Positions 49,081 through 62,600 of a DNA stretch of 64,000 nucleotides are shown here, one piece after another. The notes below the pieces were generated by a model that worked only from the letters and a program-made list of their open reading frames with translations, was not told where the DNA came from and made no database searches. Positions within the stretch are counted from its first letter, which is position 1, and the number at the start of each line of letters is the position of its first letter. The stretch comes from Gymnogyps californianus (Eukaryota; Chordata; Aves; Accipitriformes; Cathartidae), in contig NC_059481.1 of NCBI RefSeq assembly GCF_018139145.2, positions 6,126,368 through 6,190,367 on the forward strand. The letters run 5' to 3'. The position numbers and the translations under genes are program-made.

Positions 49081-49499
49081 TCAGCCAGGTGCATTCTTAT
49101 CTCCCCTGACCCCAGAGACAAGTACAATGCGGCGATTAGTGCTGCTGCAGCAAAGGGAAAAAGGGTGTCGCTGGGAATTTGAAGCGTAGGCTACGGGGTT
49201 CATCTTTTTTTCTGCTTAAATCTTTTCGCAATATCTGGGGAGCGGGAAAGCCCACGATACGATTAACCCCTTAATCTCTGCACAAACTGCAGAAAGAAGA
49301 GGAATAATCTCCTCTTTCCTAGTATTGCGGACAAAATCAAATGCGATCTCTTTCCGAAAGAGACAGAGGTGTAACCTGAACTGTTTCGCTGAGGAGGAGC
49401 GGGGAGTGCTTCCCCGGTGCCGGGAGCAGTGAAGCGCAGGGCGCGCTGGCAGGGAGCTCCGAGTTTCTCAGCGCAAACAGGAGAACTGCGAAGATCAGA

Positions 49500-50290
49500 A
49501 GGCAGCGAGCAGGATTACGCTCATTTTCTAATTAGGCAATACTTCAATTCTCATAATTTTTCCGAGGAGCATTGTATTAAGAGCAGCTATTTAAAAAAAA
49601 ATGTCCGTGGGATATTGTGCTTTGCAAAAAACAAACAAAAATTCCCTCAGAAATGTTCAATATTAAATATTAATCGGATTTAAATTCAATAGCTGTATCT
49701 TGCGACAGTTATAGATGTGCGGGAAGCTATAGATAATCAGCCCTTGTGCATCTTCGCACAGGAGGGATCGACCCGGTGTCAGCAGAGGCTCCGCGGAGGA
49801 AAGGGAGACCGATGGAAATGTGTTTAAAAAGTCACCTCCATTTCAACACCGAGCGCGGAATTTGCCCGAAAAGGTTAGAAAGACAAATATTAAATCTGCC
49901 TTCACAAAGGAAGCCGCTAAATAGATCCGAAATTAATATGCATGTAAAATTAATTAGCTGCATTTCATGACATCAAAATAAGTACCTGGGAAACAAGAAC
50001 ACCTTCTGGGCATTTGGCACCATATGCTGGAATTATAGTTAATTGACTAATTACGTAAATTAGGCATTAATTTTACAACACATCAAGTATAGGAGATATC
50101 TCAATTAATTGTGCAGAGGGGAGAAGGTTAAAGGGGAGGCTGGCGGTCCGGCCAGGGTGGGTGCTGCGAGCGGCGGCCGGGGAGCCGTGGCCGGAGCCCG
50201 CCGCTGACTCCGGCCGGTCATTAGCGCGCGGAGACAGAAAGCCGAGTTCATTAGAATCAATTACACAGCTGAAGATTGATTAGCTCGTGT
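49500..50290. promoter_or_regulatory. ATTA-dense candidate conserved enhancer 2
   Basis: Homeodomain-type cores recur, for example AATTAATATGCATG near 49931, AAATTAATTAGC near 49948, AGTTAATTGACTAATTACG near 50037, GGCATTAATTTT near 50064, CTCAATTAATTGTG near 50100, and ATCAATTAC plus TGATTAGC near 50256-50285. POU-like ATGCAT words are present too. A CpG-rich segment (about 50135-50230) divides the block. This is the densest cluster of its kind in the window. Confidence 0.45.
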
Positions 50291-50480
50291 CAGGGCGCGG
50301 CGTCCCGCCACCCGCCTCTCCGCACGGGCGCGCGGAGCCGCTCCTCCCCCGGGCGGGGGCCGCCGCCGCCGCCGTCCCAGCCCCGCCGAGCCGGGAGCCG
50401 CCGCCACCCGGAGCCGAGAGCGTCGGAGCCCGCTGCCGCCCAGTGCACGGTATGGCCCGCGGCGGGGATGTGCTCTCTCT
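50280..50480. promoter_or_regulatory. CpG island K, right-hand edge of the GC domain
   Basis: CpG-rich sequence with GCC/GCCG repeats. It is the last island before the composition drops to AT-rich intergenic DNA. The short open frames in it are low complexity. Confidence 0.5.
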
Positions 50481-50689
50481 GCTTTGACCCTGTCCGCTCC
50501 GTTTGGGGCTCCGTTACGATGGAGCACCCGGCCCTCCGCTGCACCTCCAAGTATTTTATTCTGGGAAGAAAACTCAGTTCTGTGGAGAGAAGGTGCGGGC
50601 TTGGGCTGCCTTCCAGTGGAGTTAGTCAGATTTTCCCGTTATTTGCTGAGAGCAGGATTAAGTTTCAAATAATATTAAAAACTTGAGGT

Positions 50690-53600
50690 AACCAGAGCCA
50701 TGGCACACTCTTTCTGCACCCCCCAGGTATGAGATGATGCTCTCCATAGGCCCAGCACCCTGGAGCGTCCTCGCCTGTTAGGGAGGCCGCCTGCAAGCTG
50801 AGGAGCTGCCTGGCAATGCTGCCTTCGTTCCCTCAGCAGAAAAGGAGTGTCCAATTTCACCTGACTGTACCCAAAAAGGTGCCAGGCTATCTGCAGTTTG
50901 CCTTGTAGCTAACAATTAAAGCATGAGGGCGGTTGTGTTAAAATGCAGGAAGGATTTTGAGCTAATGAGAATAATTACATCTTAAAAGCTTAAAATGGCA
51001 AAATTCAAACCAGTAAGGGAGCTCTGGGGGACCAAAGAAAGGCCCAGGCCACGGAGCAAGGAGTGGAAAGATTTTCGTACTAAAAGTATTTAGGGAGTGA
51101 CTGGTAAGTGGTTTGCATTTACATTAGGATTTGCTGAACAACACAAGGTAAAGAATCAAGTCCTACTCTGCAGCTTTTGGCAAGATGACTGGTGAAGCTG
51201 GGGCCTGGCCTGCCCCAGCAGAACAGGAGACCCATGGCAGGCACCAGGCAGGCTGCAGGGAGGGCTCACTTCTGCCTTTGTGGGGAGGTGTGGGGGCTCT
51301 TTGGGGGTCTCCACTAGTTTCTTCCATGAGTCTGCCTTACCAATATAAATAAAATTTGGCACCCCTGCCCTTTGTAAATAAATATTCCATAGGAAGTAGT
51401 CTGGTTGCGTTAGTAACAATATAGCCTGACTGCTGATGGGCTAGAAAACAGATGAAAACCTGCCACACGTCTATCTTTTTATTGAGACAAAATGTTCATT
51501 TTGATGTAGCAGTTTTGTGCTGTTGCCAGATGCTGGAGGTACTTGAGGGAGATGTTGACAAGTGGATAATTGTCAGCAGAACTAAAACAGACACTTTGTT
51601 TACAGTTGAGCATGATTAATTGAGAGTAAATAAAACAGCAGCTCTGTTCATAAACTCTCTCAGCAGCTCAAGTTCAAGAACAGGCAGCATACTCCAGAAA
51701 GGGAGGCACTGAACCTGCCATTGTTTTTGAGGAAGGGCTTGTACGCAGGGGTCAGTAACTGAGCTCGATAATTAGAACACACGGTGCAGCATGGGGCACC
51801 AGCCTCTAGGTTTCAAGCCACGTGGTTTCCTCCTTGCTTTTTCTACTACTTTCTTTTTTTTTTCTTTCGTTTTGGTTTACACGGCTGGATCACAAAGGGT
51901 TGTGGATCACACATTAATTTAAAAGAAAAAGTTGTGCATCTGAATGCTGGACACAGTTGACATGTTCAGGTAAAATGAGGAGACAAAAGTGGTCTAGGAT
52001 ACTTCATCAACAGTAAAATATTAAGTGATGCAGTAATCCTTCTTCCTGCGTTGCAACTCAAGATTGTTATAGAATATTTCATGCTTTATAACAGTAGTGA
52101 GCAGCACAGATTAGTGCTGATGGTCAGTGAACCCCAGGTGTACTCTGCAGGTTTTTTTGTAAATCAAGATATGTTTCTATTTGTATCTCATGTAGCAGTG
52201 TATATTTACCCAGAGTTGTACAGAAGGTGGCATAGTTAGTATCTAAGTGATACTTATGCTGCTCAGACGAGACAGATGCTGCAGCTCAACTGGAGGGTGG
52301 GGGGGCAATAGCGCTTACCTATCCAGAATTGCCCAAACGTGTTGTTTATGCATATCTTTCTCAAAATTATCATTTCCCCTCTCTCCTTTGTGCTTTGATC
52401 CACTCTGAAGCCACTTCCTGTGAATTATTCTTTCTTTAATGGATGGGAGCTCTACTAAGAAACTATTGTAGCAGCCGGCTTAGCCTCCCCAGTGTGTAGC
52501 ACACTTTTAAGCAAAGTTGTGAGCCTGTTAATCTATATTCAAACTTCCTGCCTTGGTCCTGTCTTTGGGTGGCTCGTAGTTTAAGAATAGCATATCCGTG
52601 TGTATACCGTTGCCAGTGGGCATTCAAATGACTGTAAGTGGACTGCAGCTGCTCACAGCCTGTAACCAAGACGCATGCTTGCTCTATTAGTACTGAAGGA
52701 CAGGTAAGCTCTTTTATGGATAACTGTTGTGTATTTCTTGTTGAATCAGTTTACTGCAGTATGCAGGTTTTTTTCTTTTTTTTTCTATTAAGTCTATCCT
52801 ACTGTCATTGACTTTGACTGGAAAGGATCAGCAGTCTGTGCCAGCTTCCAAGGAATGCCCATATGAGAATATCCTTCAGTCTCAGGCCCACAGTTTAAAG
52901 ATGTGGTTCCTGGTGGCTATGTTACAAAGGGTCCTTGAGGAGTGGTTGGGTGCTACTCATCTATTACAGCCATATCCGCTTTGAGAGATGGGAAGACTGA
53001 CAGGAATTCGTAAGAGGTTGCATGGTGATATACATTTATCTGTCTTTTCAAAATACAAGTAATGTTTAGTTATTATTTTGCACTCTGAAGGCCAGTCACG
53101 CCACCAGCCTCCTATCCAGGGATATCATTAGCGCTGAGGGTGCTGCTGGTACGGTGTGTGGGTGTGATGTGGATCCATCACTCGTGCACAATGGACCTGA
53201 TGTTTCTAGCATTGCTTCTGCTGCCCACTGACTGCTGGGCTCCTGTCCAAGTGGGACCGTGAGTCTCGGAGCCATGCCTAAGGATGTTTATTCTAATTGG
53301 TCAATAGCTTGTCAGTAGGACTATTAATTAACTTACACTTAGTTTACACTATCACAGCCAATATGATTGCTCTTTTTTGCTTTGAAGCCTTCTGTATCCT
53401 TAGTATTTCTCCAGTTCCTTCCAAAACCTTTCCCCTTCGCTTTATCTGCGATCATGACTTTGCTCATCCTTCATCTAGAATGTGTCTCTTCCTCTAGAGC
53501 ATATGCTTGTCTAAGCTGCAGCAGTTGTTGCTTGCCTGTGCAGCTCAGAAGTGCCCCAGGATGCTCCCCAAAGGCTGCAGCACTTCAAAGGAGATGCTGC

Positions 53601-56600
53601 AGGCTCATAGCAGCCAGAAAACAGGCGCTTGCAGTGCTCTCAGCCCCAAAGGTGGCTGCTGGCATGGATGTAAGAGGAAAAGCTCCTTTCAAGGAGCAGC
53701 TTTGGAGTTTCCTTCTGTAGAGGAGCACTGGGCACTTCAGGGACAAGGCAGCAAGCCAGGATCCTCTATGCAGGTTGTGAAGATCTTGCCAGAAGCTAGA
53801 GCAGCTGTGTGGAAAACTCCTGGGTGAGTCAAAGCACCAAGGGGGAGCAGAGGGGCGGAGAGTTTCCCTTGCGGAGAGATGAGAGCATTGTCTGTTCTGC
53901 TGCTGGTAAGCTTTCCAGCCCCCAAGTTACTGCTGTCTTATACTACCCTTAAGTCCACTGTGTTGCTTGTTTGGATGGTAGTAGGTGTCAGCTCTCCAAA
54001 CAGAAGGCCCTACTTATTTGCAAGACAAAAGGAAAAAAAAAATCTTTTCCATACATATGTCAACTTTGCACTTTCACTCAAATGTCTGGTTGGGACTGTC
54101 AGATGGAAAAGACTTCTGAGATAAAAATCCCGTTGGCCATACCTATGAGCCTAACTTACCTAGCACCTTTAAAGGATAAGTTCTCTAATGAAGCCATATA
54201 GCTTAAAAAACAGGCCCAAAGGCAGGAGGTTCTGCTTCAGTTGGCATCAGTGGAACTGGTGTATTTTGCAAATGGTAATGATCTACCTCATTCACACATG
54301 AATTGTATGTGACTTCTGAGTGAGGATGTTTGATTTCTTTATGACCCAGGCATAAGAGCTATGCTGCCTGGACCTACAGGAATGTCTATCAAAAGTTGCC
54401 GTAAATCTTATTGACTCTGCAGTGTATAGCAAATCCTGAGAAGTCTAAATGACCGTGTGATATATTGTAGTAATGCCAAAAGGTCCAAGCAAAAGTTCAG
54501 GCCTCATTGGAGATGATGATGTACAATCTCATGCCCTTGTACTTTTTACAGAGCTCTTCAGCTGCTGTGGCCTGGCAGCTGTGTTGGACTGATAAGATGG
54601 TGTGAACTGGATGCTTCAGTCTAACTGGCCCAGGGAGATGTGCCTGGCTTTCTTGCTGCCCTGTCAATATAATGCCCCGGGGCATTAAGGGCATAAGCAG
54701 CAGATGGATGTAGGATATCCTTTCTCATGGTCAAAAGTTACTAATGGATCCTGAAGGCAGTCCTTCTCTGGGCACAAACCTCAAGGCAACCAATCATTTG
54801 CTGCTTCATTATCTTGAAAGACCTTGAGTTGGAGTCAAAATTGAGCGAATGAGCCAGACTCATGAAGGTGAATGTGTTTGCAGCTGACAAGTGCAGACAC
54901 ATGCTGGTAACCATCTGCTGGGATTTGTTGTAGGTAGCTGTGGAAGTACGTTTTCATGTGTAGACTGTGAATGCTATGTGTGTGATCCTCTTTATATGCA
55001 TATGCTGTCCAATTAAATAGGTGCACGGTTATTGAAGTCCGTTTAAGTGGTGTTTATCTTATTATGTACTCTTTGGGAAGAGACTGTCTTCTTATCCATT
55101 AGATATTTTCTTCTGCAAAAAAGAACACCTCTTAAAAGAGGTGTTTGTACATGAAATTCCTGAGAGATATAGCACAGTTTTCCTTCTGCAGTCTGTGTAT
55201 GTAAAGTTTGTATGTATTTGCAAAGTAGAACTGTGTTTAACTTAGTTGTCCTTAATGGTCAGAGATGCCATGGCACTAGTACTTTACAAGTCAATTATAC
55301 ATAAAACATTGTAACAGGATTATTAGAAAGTATTGAATGCTTGAGAATATATGTGATACAGGAAGGGGCACAAAATTGCTGTGTACTTAGCGTGTATAAT
55401 GCAGCTTGCTCAATTTGTTCCTGGCTATTCATAGGAGAGTACATTTTCTCTTTTTAATTGCACAAGATGACAAGACCTTTTAATTAAGGTGGCATCTATA
55501 GTATTCATATACTGCAAAACCCACAAATGACTAAAACTTAATAGCATCATAAAAACTATGGTTAAAGCTTTTACCAACACTGCTATCACAGCAAAAGATT
55601 TTAAATCAACTACATCAGAAGTGAACTTACGCCTACACAGAGGCTACTGACTCTGAGAGCAGTAACTGGTTTCTTTTCCTACAGAAATAAAGTCTTTGTG
55701 ATTTTTATGGTTGCAGTAGTGAAACTGATAACCAGCCCTTCTGTCTCTTCAGGTGTACCTGCCCTCCCTTGTCAAATTTCTGCAACTTTTGTAACATCCT
55801 GTTTCCAGTTAGAGGATACTGTTGGGGAAAGACCATAAAACTACTCTTCATCACTCAAAAGTTTCCTGCAGGCTTCAGTGGGACAGAAGGGCAGGGAACG
55901 AGAGTTTTGCACATGGACAGATGTGCGGAAGCAGGCAGACACTGTTAGATGTTGTAGGAACAGAGTAAAGCAGGAAGTCTCAGTGCCGCTCAGCTTTGAC
56001 ACTGACTCACTGTCTCACTTGAAGTGAACCACACTATCCAGTTTAGGGATCCCATGATTGCAGTAGGGTCACTACTAATTTACAAGCAAAGTCCTTTGGC
56101 AAGGATGTATGCATAGGCAGATTCTTTTGTTTCTTCCCTTTTTCCCTATAATGACAGTCTTACATTTGGGTTGATATTTGTGGTGGGGACGCTCTTTCAC
56201 TGTTCCCGTTTCATAGGATGCTACGCTGTGGCATCCCAGGACCCTCTAGGAGGTGCATTCCACTACTGAGATGGGCTACGAGTCAGCTGAACTTTCCCAG
56301 GTTTTGCCTTGGTAATGCTGGTAAAAATGGGAATGTTTCTCGGTTGCTTTTGTGAGGGGTTAGGCTTTTTTTTTTTTTTTAACTTTTTCTGTGGAATGTA
56401 AAGGAATATTATGCAGATGCTTAAGGTACGGTCTTATTTTTGGCAAGAGCTTTTTGTGTTTTTCATCACATTTAGTCTATGGAAAAAGCACCTTTGTGTA
56501 TATGTAACAGTTACTGCAGGGGGCTTTTGCAGACATTTCTTTTTCCATAGAATTAGATATTTAACAGTTTGGTTTTAATCATATTGTCATGATGCATGGA

Positions 56601-59600
56601 GTTCATTGAGCACGCCTTGTTATGAATTAAGAAATAAACCAGTTTGTATAATTCAACATTTCCTTTGGGATTAGTTCAGAAAGCGACATGATTTTTACCT
56701 TATTGCTAAAAATACTGCATTGTTTACCAGATGAGTATTTAAATAATTTAAAGATGCTATTCCAAAGAGAGACCTTGTTAGAGTGAAAAGTGCTTTACCA
56801 TGAGAACCTCTAGCAAAAGAGAGGAGGACAGAGTAAACAGGAAAAGAAGAAGGGACCTTGGGATGTATTAACATTTAGCAACACTAAAATGAATTGTGTT
56901 AATCATGTCTGGTTTGATATTAGGGAATTATGCTAATCAAGTGTATTTTCTCCATTGTCAGGTTTTGAGTGCTGATTTTTCACTTGTGGGTGTGGAAGCA
57001 GTCATTTGGGGATTGTACTACGCAAAGCTTTGTGACTGCTGGGGTGGTTCAGCCAGCCAGAATCCTTGATTCTTCAGTCCCCTTTGTATCACTAGTGCAA
57101 TCCCAAGGGCCCTGAAAGGCAGGAGTTGATTAGCTAAGTAGGCTGAAGAGTCTGCAGTCTTTCCATTGGTATTTTCTGGACTGGCATGTGTGGCCTGGGT
57201 TTCATGGCACAGGAAAAGCTGTATATCCTCCTCTTCCAGCCCTTCACCTCAACCGTTTACCTTCTGTTCTGCTTCCTGTTATCTAGAGAGCTGAGAGGCC
57301 TTGCTTCGGCGCATGCCTTGTTCTTCCAGCAAGGGGGCTGGAGTTGGGACCACCGTCATGTTCTGACAGAAGTTAATGTAGCCCTCAAAAGCCAAGGGAT
57401 TGAAAGTAGCATAAAGCTGTTTAAGCCTATCTTCAAGCCCTCTGGTGCTCAAAGGATCCTTTGTTAATGAGATGGAGTATGGAGACAATTTAATCTGATG
57501 CTAAAGTAATACTCTTGAATACAGACAAAAGTTCTAAATTATGATGGAGCCTGCGCATCGATGCTCATCAAAAAGTCCGCACTAAGCTCTAAGAACACAA
57601 GATAGAGTTAGTCTGATGCATTCCGGGGAAGCTCCCCAGACCATTTTACCACTTGAACAGATTCAGTTGTTTTACAAACCTGTCATGTGAATGGTCTTCA
57701 TCTTGGCATTTGTTAGACGGCCACATGCAGATCACCACTCTTTACAAGAGAAATAAATCAAATTGGACATTGAAAGAGAGGGATGGAAATATGTAAACAG
57801 ATTTTCATAAAGTGAGGTTTCAATTCATAAATTTGAGCCCCAAGTCACGAAAGGAACTTGAGTCGGGTTTATTCAGTTTGTCTGTTAAATGACTTGCAAG
57901 CACATGCTTAAATTTAATCCTAGAGATTAAAACATTTGGTAAATGCTGTCCTAAATGGCATTATGTTCCCAAATGGCCTTTGTGCATTTTGACATTGTTT
58001 AGGAGTTTCCTTTTTCTGCAGTAAGGGAAAAATAATAAAAATATAATCAGAAACAGAAGTTTGGCTGTAACTGTGATGATCTGAGGAGTGTGGCAGGACA
58101 GAGTTTGTAGGTGGAGGTTGCAACTTAATTAGACTATCTGGTATCAATGGAAAAATTAGGTAAGTTTTTAGACCCACAAGAATTCCTCTGCAAATGACAC
58201 AGTCTTTTTATATTTCTGTACTCAGCACATTAGCAAAGCTTGTTCTCACCCAAGTGTCAACACAGTTGGAAAATAATGTTGCTCACATTACAGAAGCTTT
58301 GGGAAGTCTTCATATTGAGGAAGAGTCAGTTCCTCTAAAACAGTCCGGTGTCAAGTGGTCCAAAGAGTTTGAAAACAAGAGAAAAGCAGTATTGTTTCCT
58401 AATGCAAGCTGATCCTGCATGCTTTAAGCAATGAAACTTTCAGCCCTAATAAAGGTTTTAGGGCTACCAGTATTTGGTGTTTTAGTCGGACTTGGTGGAT
58501 GTTTGGTACCATACAGGATTCAGTGACTCTCCCTGTGTAATTCGTGATTGGATTTTGTATCTAGGTTTTGTATTGGTAGGAAAATGATTTGATTGTGCTT
58601 GATGCTTTCAAATGCCATGACAGCAGGCAATGCTGCTGACTATCACCTCTTATTGAAAGGAGGCTGGGGACAAGACAGTTGCAGTGAGGAAAGGGATGCT
58701 TGGCTCTGGGATTAATTCCCTGTCTATTTGTCTCATGGAGCTTAGAGTTCAACTTCAGGGCATATTTCAAGGTGACATTTATGCTCAGGGACAGGTCTGA
58801 CAGCAGCACTACGTGCAGCACTCCTACTGACTTCAATGAGAGCCCCTCACAGAAAGCGAGGGTAGAATGGCCCTTGAAGTTTGTGACACAGAGCGTGGCT
58901 TGAGGAAATGTGTGCATGTTTTGTGCTTTGGGTGTTTTTTCAATGAATGTGCTGCCAATCTAGTAGTGTTTTGGGCCCTGATCCTGCTGTGCAGATTCAA
59001 TAGGCACATGCATGCTGTTGAATACAGCATGTTGAACATTAATTTATGGGAATTTTGTAAGCAAACTTTATGTATGTAGCAGCTGTAATAAGCATGTTTT
59101 TACAAGCTGCAAATAAAAAAAAAAGAAAGCATATAATGCTTATTTAAAGGTTTGCTTTTTTTTTATGGTTACTACAGATGTTACTGTTTTGAGACATTTG
59201 CTTAATGGAAAAAGAAGAAAGAACAAAATATGAGTGTTCAGCAATATCAGCACCTCTCTCAAGCTGACAGTTAGCTTTACCAGTAGACAAATCCTTAAGT
59301 GTCAGTATTTTTTTGTTTTGGGGTGGATCTTAAAGGAAGGGGAAAAAAAAAAATTAAAATTGAGTATTTGCCCTTCCCAAAGGGCAGAGATGGATCCAAA
59401 TAGAAACATCATTTCCAAATATTTCCTGTAGAGTTCTGATGAAGCAAAGCATGAGATCAGAGGAAAACTGAAAGTATAGGCTACTTCTGATGCTTGGGTC
59501 CATCTCTCTAAATTCAGATGATTGGACAGAACCTGTTGAAGATTGAACCGTAATTATCTGCGTCTGGTTATAAGCTGTGGAAACAAGAAACTGAAAGTGA

Positions 59601-62600
59601 TGTGTAGTCTGACCTCGTATGGTAGTGTTTATGTTCTTAACCTTTGTGACCATGGATATTTCTCTTTCCTGTCCTAATGTCTGCTATTCTGTCCCTCTCA
59701 CTACCTGTTTGAGATACCATTATAGACACCTGAGCAGGAGCAGAGTGAGAAATGTACTCTGCGTTGTCACAGGGAGTGAGCCAGTGTGTAGGAAAAATAC
59801 CAAAATGAAAAGAAATCTGAAGTCTGATCTCGAGGTGGGAACTTGTTCTGTGATTTCTGAAAGTGAGTAAAGTTGTGGCATACATGTTCAGCACTGGGGG
59901 ATAAAAGCCCAAATGCTCCCGCTAGGCTGCTCTTCTGCTCAGCTTAAAAGCTAAAGTGCTGTGTTACATATGAATTTGTTTGAACCGCTTTGCTGTGGGA
60001 AAACTTTTTGCATTCCAGGAAGCACGATTGCCTCCCACTTGTGCCAGAATCCTGCCACTGATGAAACTGCCAGCATTGAAAAATGTCTCTCTTATGTAAC
60101 TGCTATGAAATGCTGCTACTTTGTTACAAAAATATCCTGGTTTTTTTATTTTGAAAATAGGGTCACCTTAAACTTGATGAACTTTCACAGCCTGAACAAG
60201 CAGGAGGGCCATGTGGAGAAAAAAGTCTCTGGGGATGTAGTTTTCAGTGAGTAAGTTCACTTGAGGCATGAGTCTTGGGTAGATTTGATTCCATTTACTA
60301 ATGCAAAATTTGACAACAGTAAAAACACCTTCACTGTTTAATCTTCCACTAGAGAGGAAAAAGAAAATCAAAATACTTCTTTCTTTCCCAGAATAGCTAG
60401 CTGGCAGAAAACTTGAAAAATGTGAATCCCCTTCTTGATACCAAGTCACTTTGTTGATGAACAGTGCTCCCAGCAAAAACTGGGAATGATACCAGACAAA
60501 GGATGCCCGGCATCATTATCTGCATTATATATCAATAGTTGTGCTTCCTTGCTTATCAAGTGTATAACCTTGTGTGTCCTTAAAGTGTAAAAACAAAACA
60601 CCCACCACCCTAAGGACACCTGGGACTGCACTTCTAAGAAGCCAAAAGAAATAAAAAGATTTTATTAAAATATTATGAATTATTGTTAACATATATTTAC
60701 ATAATTTAATTCATCCCAGGAAACATCTTAAAGACTGAAATTTTATATACCTATAGTCATGAAGCCACCCTTTAATTTCATCATTTCACTGCTACAGTCT
60801 GTCAGTACAGTAGCTCCGTATTTGAGGGAATTTGCTTATTTTATATAATAACAAGACAACTTACGTTTCCAAAGGAAATGCCATTAGATGGGATAGTTGT
60901 CTGGCTCCATTAGCACAACCCTGAACTGGAAAGAGTATCTCTGAAAGATCCTTTTTTTGAGTGAACAGTTTAAAATGTTACAGCTAGTGGGCTAAGCAAA
61001 CTGAGTCAATGGTGTTACTCGAAAATGATTGCTGTGTTAGTAACTGACATTTAAGGCTTTGATATTTCTATTACAAGCTTCTTTTCTTTTCTTGGGAGTG
61101 CTTAACTTGGAATTAATTTTGTTACGTTTAATGCCAAAAATCCTTTGTGCTTCTCATGTATAGAAGCAATCTCTGTTGAAGGTCTTGTCTCTGAAATCTG
61201 TTGCTTTTTTAGTTTAAGCCACATCTGTAGTATTTTTGCAATTAACAGCTATCAATTCAATAAGGACTTCTGACATTCTTGGTCAATTGTTTGCACAATC
61301 ACTATTTTAAATAGAAAACTGCTAAGAGTCTGATTACACTAATGGAAGTGAGGAGGAAAACAAGGCTGAGGAAAGCAATATGGTGTTAACAGTGTCTTCT
61401 AGAAAAATTGATTTATCATTGGACCTATTACTAGAAATAAAATCTTGGAGAATCCCAAGATAAATCGGAAGGCAGAGAGAATTACAGCCTTGTGTGTGCT
61501 GCGTGCAAGTGACGAGGCTTTTGGTAAAATGTTAGTGTTTAATCACAGAATAGTCTTACTTGCAAAACCATGTGCATAAACAAAATCTTCTGTTTCAGAG
61601 CAAAAATAGGGCTAATTGTGTTGCTGCCAAACAAATCTGCTTGACAGCATGTACATTAAAAGGGCATTATGCTAGTGAGGAAACATACTAAGAAATCCTG
61701 AAAATTGCTTGTCAGGAAGCATAGCGCTGTTGGGGTGACCAGATGCTTGTGAACCACAGGTGTATTGTTTCAACTTCTTGTGGTTTTAATCTTTGAGTTT
61801 TGAAATTCAGGAACATCTGCATTTCCCAATCACATCTGTCTGCTTCTTTGCCATCTCTATTTTCCCCTCTGTCAGCAGTTGGCTACCAGATGAGCTTTAG
61901 ATGAATAGCATTCACCTACTTCATAGTTGTTTTATGATGCTGGTTAGATGAAATAGTTCCAGCAGATACTCTCAATAAGCAAAGGCCTGTACTCTCTGCA
62001 GTTCATTGAACCCATATGGATGAGAACAGCTGGAAAGATGGGTTTGCTACCTGAGGCCAATGTTTGTGTTGCCAACCGCGACTCCAGCTTGCTGACCCTT
62101 GTATAATTCATTGCAGTTGAGGAAATGTTGCTCACACTATTCCATTTTGTGATGAATGGCATTACTTAAAACTGATAGTCTTGTAAAGCAGTGGTGACTT
62201 CCCATGTCTGACAGATGCGAACAAAGAATACAGTCAATAAATATTGCCATGTTCTAAAAGAAGATTCACTGCTCACAGTTGAGGGGGAGGAATTTCAGTG
62301 CTAACAGAAAACAGGTGGAGAAGAAGCTGGTTTAAAATCACAATTTAGAGGTTATGCTTAAGGATGGACCTTTGCGGGGATTCATGCATTGCAGGTCTCT
62401 GAGTCATCCCGGTATAGTGCTGCAGGCACGTATTTCAATCTAGCATCGTGGAACAGTTATTGCTTCACTGACCCTCTTACAGTAGCCAGGCAAATCGCTT
62501 CAGTGACCTTACTGAGCTTAGACTTCCATGGAATTTGCCCAGAAAGGGAAGGCCATATCTGGATAATAACATTTTCTACTTAGTGCTATTGCTTTTGGGA

